From Pseudomonas thermotolerans DSM 14292 (GTDB lineage Bacteria; Pseudomonadota; Gammaproteobacteria; Pseudomonadales; Pseudomonadaceae): a stretch of 64,000 nt of DNA. The DNA lies in the NCBI RefSeq assembly GCF_000364625.1, contig NZ_KB822600.1, forward strand, positions 62,001 through 126,000. Reading direction: 5' to 3'. The position numbers and the translations under genes were made by a program. Below, in pieces: positions 46,208-54,213 of the stretch. The notes beneath the pieces were generated by a model. That model was not told the origin of the DNA, did no database searches, and saw only the letters and a program-made list of their open reading frames with translations. The number at the start of each line of letters is the position of its first letter. Position 1 is the stretch's first letter.

Positions 46208-47206
46208 GTGAAGATCGCCGTCCTCGGAGCCACCGGCCTGCTCGGCCATCATGCCGCCCGCGCGGTGCGGGCGGCCGGCCATGATCTGGTCTCCATCCAC
46301 CGGCCCTCGTCGCGCATCGAGCGCCTGGCCTACCTGGAGCCGGAGTACCGCTCCGCGGAACTGCTCGACCACACGAGCCTGACACGGGCCCTGTGCGGAC
46401 TGGACGGGGTGATCTTCTGCGCCGGCTACTATCCGGTGCGCCCGCGCTGCTGGCAGGACGAGGTGGCCCGCGCCCTGGACCTGTCCAACCACTTCTACGC
46501 CGCCTGCCTGGCGGCGCGGGTGCCGCGCATCCTCTACGTCGGTGCCGCCATCGCCCTGCCGCGCCATCCCGAGGGTCTGCCGGCCCACGAGGGGCTGTTC
46601 TACGACGGCCTGCCGCGCTGGAAGAACCCCTATCTGATGTGCAAGTGGGCGCTCGACGAGCAGGCCCACGAGCAGGCGCGCAGCGGCCTGCCGGTGGTGA
46701 TCGGGATTCCCGGCATGTGCCTCGGCGAATTCGATGCTGGACCGAGCACCGGTCGGCTGATCACCGCCATCGCCAGAGGGCGGATGCGTCGCTACGTGCC
46801 GGGCCGGCGCAACCTGATCGATGCCGCCGATGCCGGGCGCGGCCTGCTGCTGGCGCTGGAGAAGGGGCGGATCGGCGAGCGCTACCTGCTCACCGGGCAC
46901 AACGTGGAGATGGGCGAGCTGACCCGACGGATCGCCGAGCTGCTCGATGTGCCGGCGCCGCGCCCGCTGCCTCTGGCGGTCGCCAAGGGCATTGCCGGCC
47001 TCGGCCGGCTGCGCCAACGGCTGACCGGCCGCCGTCCGGCGCTGGACGATACGGCGATCGCGGTGATGGCCGGCGGGCAGTTCCTCGACGGCAGCAAGGC
47101 CCGCGAGGAACTGGGCTTCGTCGCGCAGACCGACCTGGACGCCACGCTGCGGCGCAGCATCGAGTGGTTCCGCGCCAACGGCTACCTGCAGTCAGCCCGG
47201 CGCTGA
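46208..47206 (+). CDS. NAD(P)-dependent epimerase/dehydratase family (extended SDR)
   Basis: A 332-residue Rossmann protein: nucleotide loop VLGATGLLGHHAARAV, then a YLMCKWALDEQ segment that fits the SDR YxxxK pair, and NLIDAADAGRGLLLAL as in dihydroflavonol-reductase-like members. The chosen start is GTG 46208 after CAGGAG; a longer frame lacks family sequence. Substrate unknown. The 101 bp before it contain TTGACA at 46148 but no matching -10. Confidence 0.85.
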   Translation: MKIAVLGATGLLGHHAARAVRAAGHDLVSIHRPSSRIERLAYLEPEYRSAELLDHTSLTRALCGLDGVIFCAGYYPVRPRCWQDEVARALDLSNHFYAACLAARVPRILYVGAAIALPRHPEGLPAHEGLFYDGLPRWKNPYLMCKWALDEQAHEQARSGLPVVIGIPGMCLGEFDAGPSTGRLITAIARGRMRRYVPGRRNLIDAADAGRGLLLALEKGRIGERYLLTGHNVEMGELTRRIAELLDVPAPRPLPLAVAKGIAGLGRLRQRLTGRRPALDDTAIAVMAGGQFLDGSKAREELGFVAQTDLDATLRRSIEWFRANGYLQSARR

Positions 47207-47225
47207 GCGGCGCAGCGGCCGCGGT

Positions 47226-47813
47226 TCAGAGCAGGCCGTCGAGCTGCAGCGCTTGGTAGCCGGCGTAGACCGCCAGCAGGGCGAAGGCCAGGGCAGCGAG
47301 GCGGTGGATCAGGGTCAGCGGCAGGCGTTCGGCGGCGAAGTTGCCGGCCAGCACCACCGGCACGTTGGCCAGCAGCATGCCCAGGGTGGTGCCGATCACC
47401 ACCAGCAGGAAGTGCGGGTACTGGGCGGCCAGCATCACCGTGGCGATCTGCGTCTTGTCACCCATCTCGGCGAGGAAGAAAGCGACCAGGGTGGTGAGGA
47501 ATGGACCGTGGCGACGGAAGTGGGAGAGCTCCTCATCTTCGTCGAGCTTGTCGGGAATCAGCGTCCAGACCGCCACGGCGGCGAAGCTCGCGGCGAGGAT
47601 CCAGCTCAGGGTGGCGGCGGAGAAGAGGCTGGCGACCCAGGTGCCCACCGCGCCGGCGGCGAAGTGGTTGGCGATGGTGGCGGCGACGATGCCGAAGATG
47701 ATCGGCCAGGGCTTGCGGAAGCGGGCGGCGAGGAGCAGGGCGAGCAGCTGCGTCTTGTCGCCGATCTCGGCGAGGGCGACGATTCCAGTGGGGACCAGCA
47801 GGGATTCCAGCAT
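47226..47813 (-). CDS. TMEM165/GDT1 family manganese exporter
   Basis: A 195-residue membrane protein made of two homologous halves, each with the E-x-G-D-K-(T/S) motif (ALAEIGDKTQ near residue 16 and FLAEMGDKTQ in the second half) and three membrane helices. UPF0016/GDT1 proteins export cations, and bacterial members such as MneA export Mn2+. The manganese riboswitch just upstream supports this. Start at 47813 (MLESLLVPTG) follows TTAGGA; the longer frame runs into the leader. Confidence 0.93.
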   Translation of the reverse strand: MLESLLVPTGIVALAEIGDKTQLLALLLAARFRKPWPIIFGIVAATIANHFAAGAVGTWVASLFSAATLSWILAASFAAVAVWTLIPDKLDEDEELSHFRRHGPFLTTLVAFFLAEMGDKTQIATVMLAAQYPHFLLVVIGTTLGMLLANVPVVLAGNFAAERLPLTLIHRLAALAFALLAVYAGYQALQLDGLL

Positions 47814-47827
47814 CAGGCGATTCCTAA

Positions 47828-47872
47828 GGGGCGGGTCGACGATCACGTATGACACGCACGCCTGCCCGCCCC
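47828..47872 (-). promoter_or_regulatory. Candidate expression-platform hairpin
   Basis: CCCGCCCC next to the ribosome site of the exporter gene (minus strand; plus-strand 47828-47835) can pair with GGGGCGGG just after the riboswitch (47865-47872). It could hide or expose the TTAGGA site. Pairing potential only. Confidence 0.4.
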
Positions 47873-47875
47873 GGG

Positions 47876-48019
47876 TCCAGGTCGTGGGTGTCATAGGTCT
47901 TGTCAAACCGCTGGCCTGTCTGGACAGGCTTGGGTCGCTCGCGCCATGGGCTGTGGACCAAGTGTGTTGACGCGAGCCAGACGAGCAGGGCGCTCGCAGG
48001 AGACTACTCCCCTAGGACG
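47876..48019 (-). ncRNA. yybP-ykoY manganese riboswitch
   Basis: The minus-strand leader of the GDT1 gene contains the two conserved marks of yybP-ykoY aptamers: GGGGAGTAG (48012-48004) near the 5' side and GACAAGACCTATGACACC on the 3' side (about 47904-47887), separated by paired GC-rich arms including GCGCGAGCGACC. These aptamers bind Mn2+ and turn on exporters when manganese is high. The region from 47814 to 48083 has no gene. Exact ends are approximate. Confidence 0.88.
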
Positions 48020-48025
48020 CTGCGC

Positions 48026-48054
48026 ATTGTGCCGATGTTGCGTTGCCAGGGCAA
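48026..48054 (-). promoter_or_regulatory. Promoter of the riboswitch-exporter transcript
   Basis: TTGCCC (48049-48054), 17-nt spacer, CACAAT (48026-48031) on the minus strand. The start would be near 48019, just 5' of the GGGGAGTAG aptamer motif and only about 60 bp after the rsmC stop. Confidence 0.6.
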
Positions 48055-48083
48055 GCCCGGGGCACCACGCCGGACGCGACGGT

Positions 48084-49082
48084 TCAGGCGCGGCTGGCGC
48101 GGTAGATGCGGAAGCCGTCGCGCTCGGCGAGGGTCTGGCAGGGGCCGAGGTACTCCTCGATCAGCGGCGGGTAGCGCAGGAAGTTGTTGGCCACCAGGCG
48201 CAGCTCGCCGCTGGTAACCAGATGCCCGGCGGCCTGGCGCAGCAGGTCTTCGCTGGCCTGGTAGTCGGTGTGCACGCCCTCGTGGAACGGCGGGTTGCTG
48301 AGGATCGCGGTCAGTCCCTTGGGCGCCGCGGCGATGCCGTCGCCGGCCAGCACCTCGGCGTCCAGACCGTTGGCGGCGAGGGTCAGGCGGCTGCTGGCGA
48401 GGGCGAAGGCGTCCACGTCGAGCAGGCTCACCCGGCTCTGCGGGTAGCGGCGCTTGAGCAGCGCGCCGAGCACCCCGGCACCGCAGCCGAAGTCCAGCAG
48501 ATGGCCGGTGGGCAGGCCGTCCAGGTGCTCGAGCAGCAGGGCGGTGCCGCGGTCCAGGCGGCCGTGGGCGAACACTCCGGGCAGGCTGACCACCTGCAGC
48601 GGGCCGTCGGCAAGCGTCAGCTCGTAGCGGCGGGCCAGGGCCTCGAGGTTCGGTTCGGCCGGCGCCTGCTCGATGCGCACCTGCCAGAGCTGGCAGTGTC
48701 GGGCGCTGTCCAGCTTGCGCGGCGGGCCGAAGGCGCGCAGCTGCTTGGCGGCGCTCTCCACCCCGGCGCGCTTCTCGCCGACCAGGTACAGGTCGCCGCC
48801 GGGCAGGCGGGCGGCCAGGGCGGCGAGCAGGTAGCCGGTCAGCTCGCGGGACTTGGGCAAGAACAGCACGGCGGCGCGGAACGCCCCCTCCGGCGGCGTC
48901 ACCCCGAACTGGCAGCGTCCCGCGAAGCGCTCGGCGAGACGGGCCTGGTCGCCGGCGTGCCAGGTCCAGCCGCAGGCCTCCGGCAGGCGACCGAGCAGGT
49001 CGTCGTCGGGCAATCCGGCGAACAGGGTCGGGCCACCGAACAGGTCGGCCTGGCGCAGCAGCACTTCGCTTCGTGGGTCCAT
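48084..49082 (-). CDS. rsmC: 16S rRNA (guanine1207-N2)-methyltransferase
   Basis: A 332-residue two-domain methyltransferase: a degenerate N-terminal half and a catalytic C-terminal half with SAM loop [15 protein letters not shown] and the N6/N2-methylase motif [13 protein letters not shown]. RsmC modifies G1207 of 16S rRNA in the assembled 30S subunit. Upstream is a 36-bp gap to the dehydrogenase gene, so the two may share a transcript. Confidence 0.92.
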   Translation of the reverse strand: MDPRSEVLLRQADLFGGPTLFAGLPDDDLLGRLPEACGWTWHAGDQARLAERFAGRCQFGVTPPEGAFRAAVLFLPKSRELTGYLLAALAARLPGGDLYLVGEKRAGVESAAKQLRAFGPPRKLDSARHCQLWQVRIEQAPAEPNLEALARRYELTLADGPLQVVSLPGVFAHGRLDRGTALLLEHLDGLPTGHLLDFGCGAGVLGALLKRRYPQSRVSLLDVDAFALASSRLTLAANGLDAEVLAGDGIAAAPKGLTAILSNPPFHEGVHTDYQASEDLLRQAAGHLVTSGELRLVANNFLRYPPLIEEYLGPCQTLAERDGFRIYRASRA

Positions 49083-49118
49083 GGGCGGGGCTCCTTGGGG
49101 CGCGAAAAGCCGCGCAGT

Positions 49119-50078
49119 TTAGTTCACCAGGCGGCGCGGCGCACCGGCGAAGAAGGCCTGGGCGTTCTCGACGACCTGGGTGACGATGCGCTGGCGCGCC
49201 TCGCGGCTACCCCAGGCGCTGTGCGGGGTGACGATCAGTCGCGGAATGTCGCCGGCGAGCAGCGGGTTGCCGTCGCGCGGCGGCTCCTGGCTCAGAACGT
49301 CGGTGGCGGCACCGCCCAGGTGGCCGCTGCGCAGGGCCTCGGCCAGGGCCTGCTCGTCCACCAGACCGCCACGCGCGGTGTTGATCAGGAAGGCGCCGGG
49401 CTTCATCAGGCGCAACTGCTCGGCGCCGATCAGGTTGCGGGTCTGCTCGGTGAGCGGGCAGTGCAGGCTCAGGGCGTCCACCTGGGGCAGCAGTTCGTCG
49501 AGCGGCAGGCGGTCGGGGCGCGGCGGGCGGCCCGGCAGTTGGCCGAGCAGCACACGCATGCCGAAGGCCTCGGCCAGGCGCGCCACTGCGCTGCCCAGCT
49601 CGCCGTGGCCGAGCAGGCCCAGGGTCTTGTCTGCCAGCTCGACGATGGGGAAGTCCAGCAGGCAGAATTGGCTGGCCTGCTGCCAGCGTCCGGCGCGGAT
49701 CGCGGCCTGATAGTCGGGCAGGCTGGTGGCCAGGGCGAGCAGCAGCATCAGGGTATGTTGGGCCACCGAGGGGGTGCCGTAGCCCTGGCAGTTGCACACG
49801 GCGATGCCGCGGGCGCGGGCGGCGGCCAGATCGACGTTGTTGGTGCCGGTGGCGGTGATCAGGATCAGCCGCAGCTCGGGGCAGGCGGCCAGGCAGGCAG
49901 CGTCGATGGGAACCTTGTTGACGATCGCCACCTGGGCGCCGGCCAGGCGTTCGACCACCTGCTCGGGGCGGCTGGCGGGATGCAGAAGCAGTTCGCCGAA
50001 GGCCTGGTGCAGCGGGCTCAGGTCCAGATCGCCGAGGTCGAGGGAGGCGTGGTCGAGGAAGACGGCATGGGTGTTCAT
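49119..50078 (-). CDS. D-2-hydroxyacid dehydrogenase
   Basis: A 319-residue NAD(P)-dependent enzyme of the D-isomer 2-hydroxyacid family, closest by motif to glycerate/hydroxypyruvate reductases (HprA). Motifs: ITATGTNNVDLAAA, TLGLLGHGELGSAVARLA (nucleotide loop), LHCPLTEQTRNLIG, INTARGGLVDEQAL (Arg), and the catalytic His in TPHSAWGS. The start at 50078 (MNTHAVFLDH) was chosen over one 15 codons upstream. Confidence 0.9.
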   Translation of the reverse strand: MNTHAVFLDHASLDLGDLDLSPLHQAFGELLLHPASRPEQVVERLAGAQVAIVNKVPIDAACLAACPELRLILITATGTNNVDLAAARARGIAVCNCQGYGTPSVAQHTLMLLLALATSLPDYQAAIRAGRWQQASQFCLLDFPIVELADKTLGLLGHGELGSAVARLAEAFGMRVLLGQLPGRPPRPDRLPLDELLPQVDALSLHCPLTEQTRNLIGAEQLRLMKPGAFLINTARGGLVDEQALAEALRSGHLGGAATDVLSQEPPRDGNPLLAGDIPRLIVTPHSAWGSREARQRIVTQVVENAQAFFAGAPRRLVN

Positions 50079-50261
50079 TGAGGCTTTCCGGTTCGTAGGA
50101 GAAACTTTCAAGGCTGCCAGCATACCCGGGATGGCGCCGTCGGGCAGGTCTGCCGGCCGCTTCAGGCGGGGGCTGATCCGCCGTGATCCCCGGCAACTGT
50201 ATCTGTCCGCCCGCGCAGGCAGGCGCTAAGGTTGTCGGCTTCTAGCTTCGGGAGAAACGAG

Positions 50262-50891
50262 ATGAACTGGGCGGAATTCGTCACCGTGGCCCTGATCCAC
50301 CTGCTGGCGGTGGCCAGCCCCGGGCCCGACTTCGCCGTGGTGGTGCGCGAGAGCGTGGCCAACGGCCGCCGCGCCGGTACCTGGACGGCGCTCGGGGTGG
50401 GTACGGGGATCTTCCTGCACGTCGGCTATTCGCTGCTCGGCATCGGCCTGATCGTGTCGCAGTCGGTGCTGCTATTCAATGTCCTCAAGTGGCTGGCCGC
50501 CGCCTACCTGCTGTACATAGGCATCAAGGCGCTGCGCGCCCGCCCCGCCGCGCCGACCGACCTGGAGACCCCGGCTGGTGCCCTGGAGCGCAGCGCCCGC
50601 GGTGCCTTCGTCAGCGGCTTCGTGACCAACGGGCTGAACCCCAAGGCGACCCTGTTCTTCCTCTCGCTGTTCACCGTGGTTATCGACCCGCACACTCCGC
50701 TGTGGGCCCAGGCCGTGTACGGCATCTACCTGGCGGCGGCCACCACGCTGTGGTTCTGCCTGGTGGCGCTGCTGTTCAGTCAGCGCCGCGTGCGCGCCGG
50801 CTTCGCGCGCCTCGGTCACTGGTTCGACCGGGCCATGGGCGCGGTGCTGGTAGGGCTGGGGGTCAAGCTGGCTTTCACCCAGTTGCGCTAG
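50262..50891 (+). CDS. LysE/RhtB family amino-acid exporter
   Basis: A 209-residue membrane protein with about six helices. The conserved LLAVASPGPDFAVVVRESVANG and the GFVTNGLNPKATLFFLSLF segment identify the LysE/RhtB family, which exports amino acids such as threonine, homoserine or lysine. GGGAGAAACGAG precedes ATG 50262. Substrate not deducible. Confidence 0.9.
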   Translation: MNWAEFVTVALIHLLAVASPGPDFAVVVRESVANGRRAGTWTALGVGTGIFLHVGYSLLGIGLIVSQSVLLFNVLKWLAAAYLLYIGIKALRARPAAPTDLETPAGALERSARGAFVSGFVTNGLNPKATLFFLSLFTVVIDPHTPLWAQAVYGIYLAAATTLWFCLVALLFSQRRVRAGFARLGHWFDRAMGAVLVGLGVKLAFTQLR

Positions 50892-50915
50892 TCGTGACGG
50901 TCTGCCGAGCCCAAT

Positions 50916-50945
50916 GAAAAAGCCCCGCCGCAGCGGGGCTTTTTC
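50916..50945. terminator. Bidirectional terminator between lysE-like and thiolase genes
   Basis: A perfect 13-bp stem (50916-50928 with 50933-50945), CGCA loop, with A5 and T5 arms. Serves both convergent genes. Confidence 0.92.
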
Positions 50946-50956
50946 GTGGCCGCAGC

Positions 50957-52132
50957 CTAGAGCAGTTCGATGGCCACCGCGGTGGCTTCGCCGCCGCCGA
51001 TGCACAGCGAGGCTACGCCACGCTTGCCACCCTTCTTCTGCAGGGCGTTGATCAGGGTGACGATCAGCCGCGAACCGGTGGAGCCGACCGGGTGGCCCTG
51101 GGCGCAGGCTCCGCCGAAGACGTTGACCCTGGCATGCTCCAGACCGTGTTCGCGCATCGCCAGCATGGTGACCATGGCAAAGGCCTCGTTGATTTCGAAC
51201 AGGTCGACGTCGTCCTTGCTCCAGCCGGTCTTCTTGAACAGGTTGGTGATGGCGCCGATCGGGGCCAGGGTGAACTCGCTCGGGTCCTGGCTCTGGGTTG
51301 CGTGGCCGACGATCCTGGCCAGCGGCTTGATACCGCGGCGGGCGGCTTCCTCGGCGGTCATCAGCACCAGTGCGCTGGCGCCGTCGGAGATGGAGCTGGC
51401 GTTGGCGGCGGTGATGGTGCCGTCCTTCTTGAACGCTGGCTTGAGGCTGGGAATCTTCTCCAGGTTGGCGGTCAGCGGCTGCTCGTCGTCCTTGACCACC
51501 ACCTCGCCCTTGCGGGTGCTGACGGTGACCGGAACGATCTCTGCCTCCAGCGAGCCGTCCTGGATGGCGGCCTGGGCGCGCTTCAGCGACTCGATGGCGT
51601 AGGCGTCCATCTCCTCGCGGGTCAGGCCGTACTTGTCGGCGGTCTCCTGGGCAAAGGAGCCCATCAGCCGGCCGGTGCGGGCGTCTTCCAGGCCGTCGAG
51701 GAACATGTGGTCCTTGAGCTCTGCGTGGCCCATGCGCAGACCGCTGCGGGCCTTCTCCAGCACGTAGGGGGCGTTGGACATGCTCTCCATGCCGCCGGCG
51801 ACCATCACCTGATTGCTGCCGGCCTTGAGCAGGTCATGGGCGAGCATCACCGCTTTCATGCCCGAGCCGCACAGTTTGTTGATGGTGGTGCAGCCGGTGG
51901 AGGCGGGCAGGCCGGCGTTCAGCGCCGCCTGGCGGGCCGGGCCCTGCTTGAGGCCGGCGGGCAGCACGCAGCCCATGATGACTTCCTGCACATCTTCCGC
52001 GGCGATGCCGGCACGGCTCACCGCCTCGCGGATGGCGATGGCGCCCAGGTCGACGGCGCCGACGCTGGACAGGCTGCCCTGGAAACCACCCATCGGGGTG
52101 CGGGCGCCACTGACAATGACGATCTCGGACAT
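50957..52132 (-). CDS. Acetyl-CoA C-acetyltransferase (thiolase)
   Basis: A 391-residue thiolase: nucleophile C88 in NKLCGSGMKA, NEAFAMVTMLA, the active-site His in GACAQGHPVGSTGSR and the second Cys in LCIGGGEATAV. It condenses two acetyl-CoA or cleaves acetoacetyl-CoA/3-ketoacyl-CoA. The length and GGMESMSNAPYVLEKAR segment favour the AtoB/PhaA (acetoacetyl-CoA) type over FadA. Divergent from the acyl-CoA ligase gene. Confidence 0.93.
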   Translation of the reverse strand: MSEIVIVSGARTPMGGFQGSLSSVGAVDLGAIAIREAVSRAGIAAEDVQEVIMGCVLPAGLKQGPARQAALNAGLPASTGCTTINKLCGSGMKAVMLAHDLLKAGSNQVMVAGGMESMSNAPYVLEKARSGLRMGHAELKDHMFLDGLEDARTGRLMGSFAQETADKYGLTREEMDAYAIESLKRAQAAIQDGSLEAEIVPVTVSTRKGEVVVKDDEQPLTANLEKIPSLKPAFKKDGTITAANASSISDGASALVLMTAEEAARRGIKPLARIVGHATQSQDPSEFTLAPIGAITNLFKKTGWSKDDVDLFEINEAFAMVTMLAMREHGLEHARVNVFGGACAQGHPVGSTGSRLIVTLINALQKKGGKRGVASLCIGGGEATAVAIELL

Positions 52133-52182
52133 CACGATTTTCCTCTGTGGATGGAGGGCCGGGTTACGGCCGGAGGTCTCGA

Positions 52183-52210
52183 ATGTTACTCCGTGACCAA
52201 AAGTGGACAA
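52183..52210 (-). promoter_or_regulatory. Putative promoter of the thiolase gene
   Basis: TTGTCC (52205-52210), 16-nt spacer, TAACAT (52183-52188) on the minus strand, about 50 bp before the start codon. Confidence 0.45.
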
Positions 52211-52219
52211 AGAGTCACG
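52192..52219. promoter_or_regulatory. Inverted repeat, candidate operator
   Basis: CGTGAC (52192-52197) and GTCACG (52214-52219), perfect 6-bp arms separated by 16 bp, straddling the predicted -35 of the thiolase gene in the divergent region. Confidence 0.35.
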
Positions 52220-52310
52220 TTCGGAAATCATCCTTAGGGCTGATGCCGGAGGCGGCCAGGGCTATCTAGAGTCTGTCCGACGATCACCAACCATCAGCCC
52301 AGGTGTGCCT

Positions 52311-53993
52311 ATGCTCCAGACCCGTCTTATCGCCCCGGCCGAGAACGCCCATCCGTATCCGCTGCTGATCAAGCGCCTGCTGCTCTCCGGCGTCCGCTAC
52401 GAGAAAAGCCGCGAAATCGTCTACCGCGACCGGGTACGCCACAGCTATGCCACCTTCACCGAGCGGGTCGCCCGCCTGGCCAACGTGCTCAGCGCGGCCG
52501 GGGTCAGGGCCGGTGATACCGTCGCGGTGATGGACTGGGACAGCCACCGCTACCTGGAATGCATGTTCGCCATCCCGATGATCGGCGCGGTGCTGCATAC
52601 CATCAACATTCGCCTGTCGCCCGAGCAGATCCTCTACACCATGAACCACGCCGAAGATCGCTTCGTGCTGGTCAACGAGGACTTCGTGCCGCTGTTCAAG
52701 GCGGTTGCCGGGCAACTGACCACCGTGGACAAGACCCTGCTGCTCAGCGATTCCGGGGCGCAGAGTGCCGAGCTCCCCAATCTGGTCGGCGAATATGAGA
52801 GCCTGCTGGCAGCGGCCAGTCCGCACTACGACTTTCCGGAGTTCGACGAGAACTCGGTGGCCACCACCTTCTACACCACCGGCACCACCGGCAATCCCAA
52901 GGGCGTGTACTTCTCCCACCGCCAACTGGTGCTGCATACCCTGACCATGGCGGCTACCGTCGGCACCCTGGACAGCATCCGCCTGCTGGGCAACGACGAC
53001 GTCTACATGCCGATCACCCCGATGTTCCACGTGCATGCCTGGGGCGTGCCCTACTTGGCCACCATGCTTGGCGTCAAGCAGGTCTACCCGGGGCGCTACG
53101 AACCGGACATGCTGTGCCGGCTGATCCGCGAGGAGAAGGTGACCTTCTCCCACTGCGTGCCGACCATCCTGCAGATGGTGCTCAACGCGCCCACCGCCCG
53201 CGACTACGATTTCGGCGGCCTGCGCATGATCATCGGCGGCAGCGCGCTGAACCGCTCGCTGTACGAGCAGGCCAAGGCGCGCGGCATCCAGCTCACTGCC
53301 GCCTACGGAATGTCCGAGACCTGCCCGCTGGTGTCCTGTGCCTATCTCAACGAGCAGCTGCGCGCCGGCAGCGAGGACGAGCGCATCACCTACCGGATCA
53401 AGGCCGGCGTCCCGGTACCGCTGGTGGAGGCGGCGATCATGGACGAGGATGGCAACCTGCTGCCCGCCGACGGCGAGTCCCAGGGCGAGCTGGTGCTGCG
53501 CGCGCCCTGGCTGACCCAAGGCTACTTCCGCGAGCCGGAGAAGAGCGAGGACCTCTGGCGCGGCGGCTGGATGCACACCGGTGACGTGGCGACCCTGGAC
53601 AGCATGGGCTTCATCGACATCCGTGACCGCATCAAGGATGTGATCAAGACCGGCGGCGAATGGCTGTCCTCCCTGGAGCTGGAGGACCTGATCAGCCGTC
53701 ACCCGGCGGTGCGCGAGGTGGCGGTGGTCGGAGTGCCCGATCCGCAGTGGGGCGAGCGGCCCTTCGCGCTGCTGGTGCTGAACGAGGCAGGGGGGCTGGA
53801 TGCCAAGGGCCTGAAGGAACACCTCAAGCCATTCGTGGAGCAGGGACTGATCAACAAGTGGGCGATTCCCACGCAGATCGCCGTTGTTACCGAAATTCCC
53901 AAGACCAGTGTCGGCAAGCTCGACAAGAAACGCATCCGCGCCGACATCTCCCGGTGGCAGGCCGGCGGCGATACCTTCCTTTCCACCCTCTGA
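52311..53993 (+). CDS. Fatty-acid/acyl-CoA ligase (AMP-binding)
   Basis: A 560-residue member of the ANL adenylating superfamily that activates a carboxylic acid to its CoA thioester. P-loop-like YTTGTTGNPKGVYFSH, AYGMSETCPLVS, hinge/motif MHTGDVATLDSMGFIDIRDR and the catalytic lysine region PKTSVGKLDKKRIR. Similar in layout to medium/long-chain ligases such as AlkK. ATG 52311 follows a 178-bp gap shared with the thiolase gene. Substrate unknown; the neighbours suggest a fatty acid or similar hydrophobic acid. Confidence 0.9.
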   Translation: MLQTRLIAPAENAHPYPLLIKRLLLSGVRYEKSREIVYRDRVRHSYATFTERVARLANVLSAAGVRAGDTVAVMDWDSHRYLECMFAIPMIGAVLHTINIRLSPEQILYTMNHAEDRFVLVNEDFVPLFKAVAGQLTTVDKTLLLSDSGAQSAELPNLVGEYESLLAAASPHYDFPEFDENSVATTFYTTGTTGNPKGVYFSHRQLVLHTLTMAATVGTLDSIRLLGNDDVYMPITPMFHVHAWGVPYLATMLGVKQVYPGRYEPDMLCRLIREEKVTFSHCVPTILQMVLNAPTARDYDFGGLRMIIGGSALNRSLYEQAKARGIQLTAAYGMSETCPLVSCAYLNEQLRAGSEDERITYRIKAGVPVPLVEAAIMDEDGNLLPADGESQGELVLRAPWLTQGYFREPEKSEDLWRGGWMHTGDVATLDSMGFIDIRDRIKDVIKTGGEWLSSLELEDLISRHPAVREVAVVGVPDPQWGERPFALLVLNEAGGLDAKGLKEHLKPFVEQGLINKWAIPTQIAVVTEIPKTSVGKLDKKRIRADISRWQAGGDTFLSTL

Positions 53994-54031
53994 GCCAGTC
54001 GGGCTGCCGGTTTCGCTCGGCAGTCCGTTGA

Positions 54032-54047
54032 CCAAGCAAGCGCTTGG
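54032..54047. promoter_or_regulatory. 16-bp palindrome CCAAGC-N4-GCTTGG, candidate TetR-type operator
   Basis: Perfect 6-bp arms (54032-54037, 54042-54047) in the 220-bp gap between the ligase and DUF1302 genes. Size and symmetry fit a TetR-family operator. No terminator was seen for the ligase here. Confidence 0.4.
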
Positions 54048-54169
54048 CTCATTTGTTGCGTCATTTCCGCGGGGGTGGTCTAGGGTTAATGCCGAGGGGG
54101 AGCGAAGCGATAGGAGTGAGACGCCAAGAAATCACTCTTTAGGCTGATCAAGCGGTATTGGCCCCTAGC

Positions 54170-54175
54170 TATAGT
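54170..54175 (+). promoter_or_regulatory. Candidate -10 element of the DUF1302-DUF1329 operon
   Basis: TATAGT 39 bp before the DUF1302 ATG, with no recognisable -35. That would fit an activator-dependent promoter, for instance one controlled by the MalT-type regulator encoded downstream (inference). Confidence 0.35.
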
Positions 54176-54213
54176 CCCGTCATCAATAACAAAAAACACA
54201 TGGAGTAGAGTCG

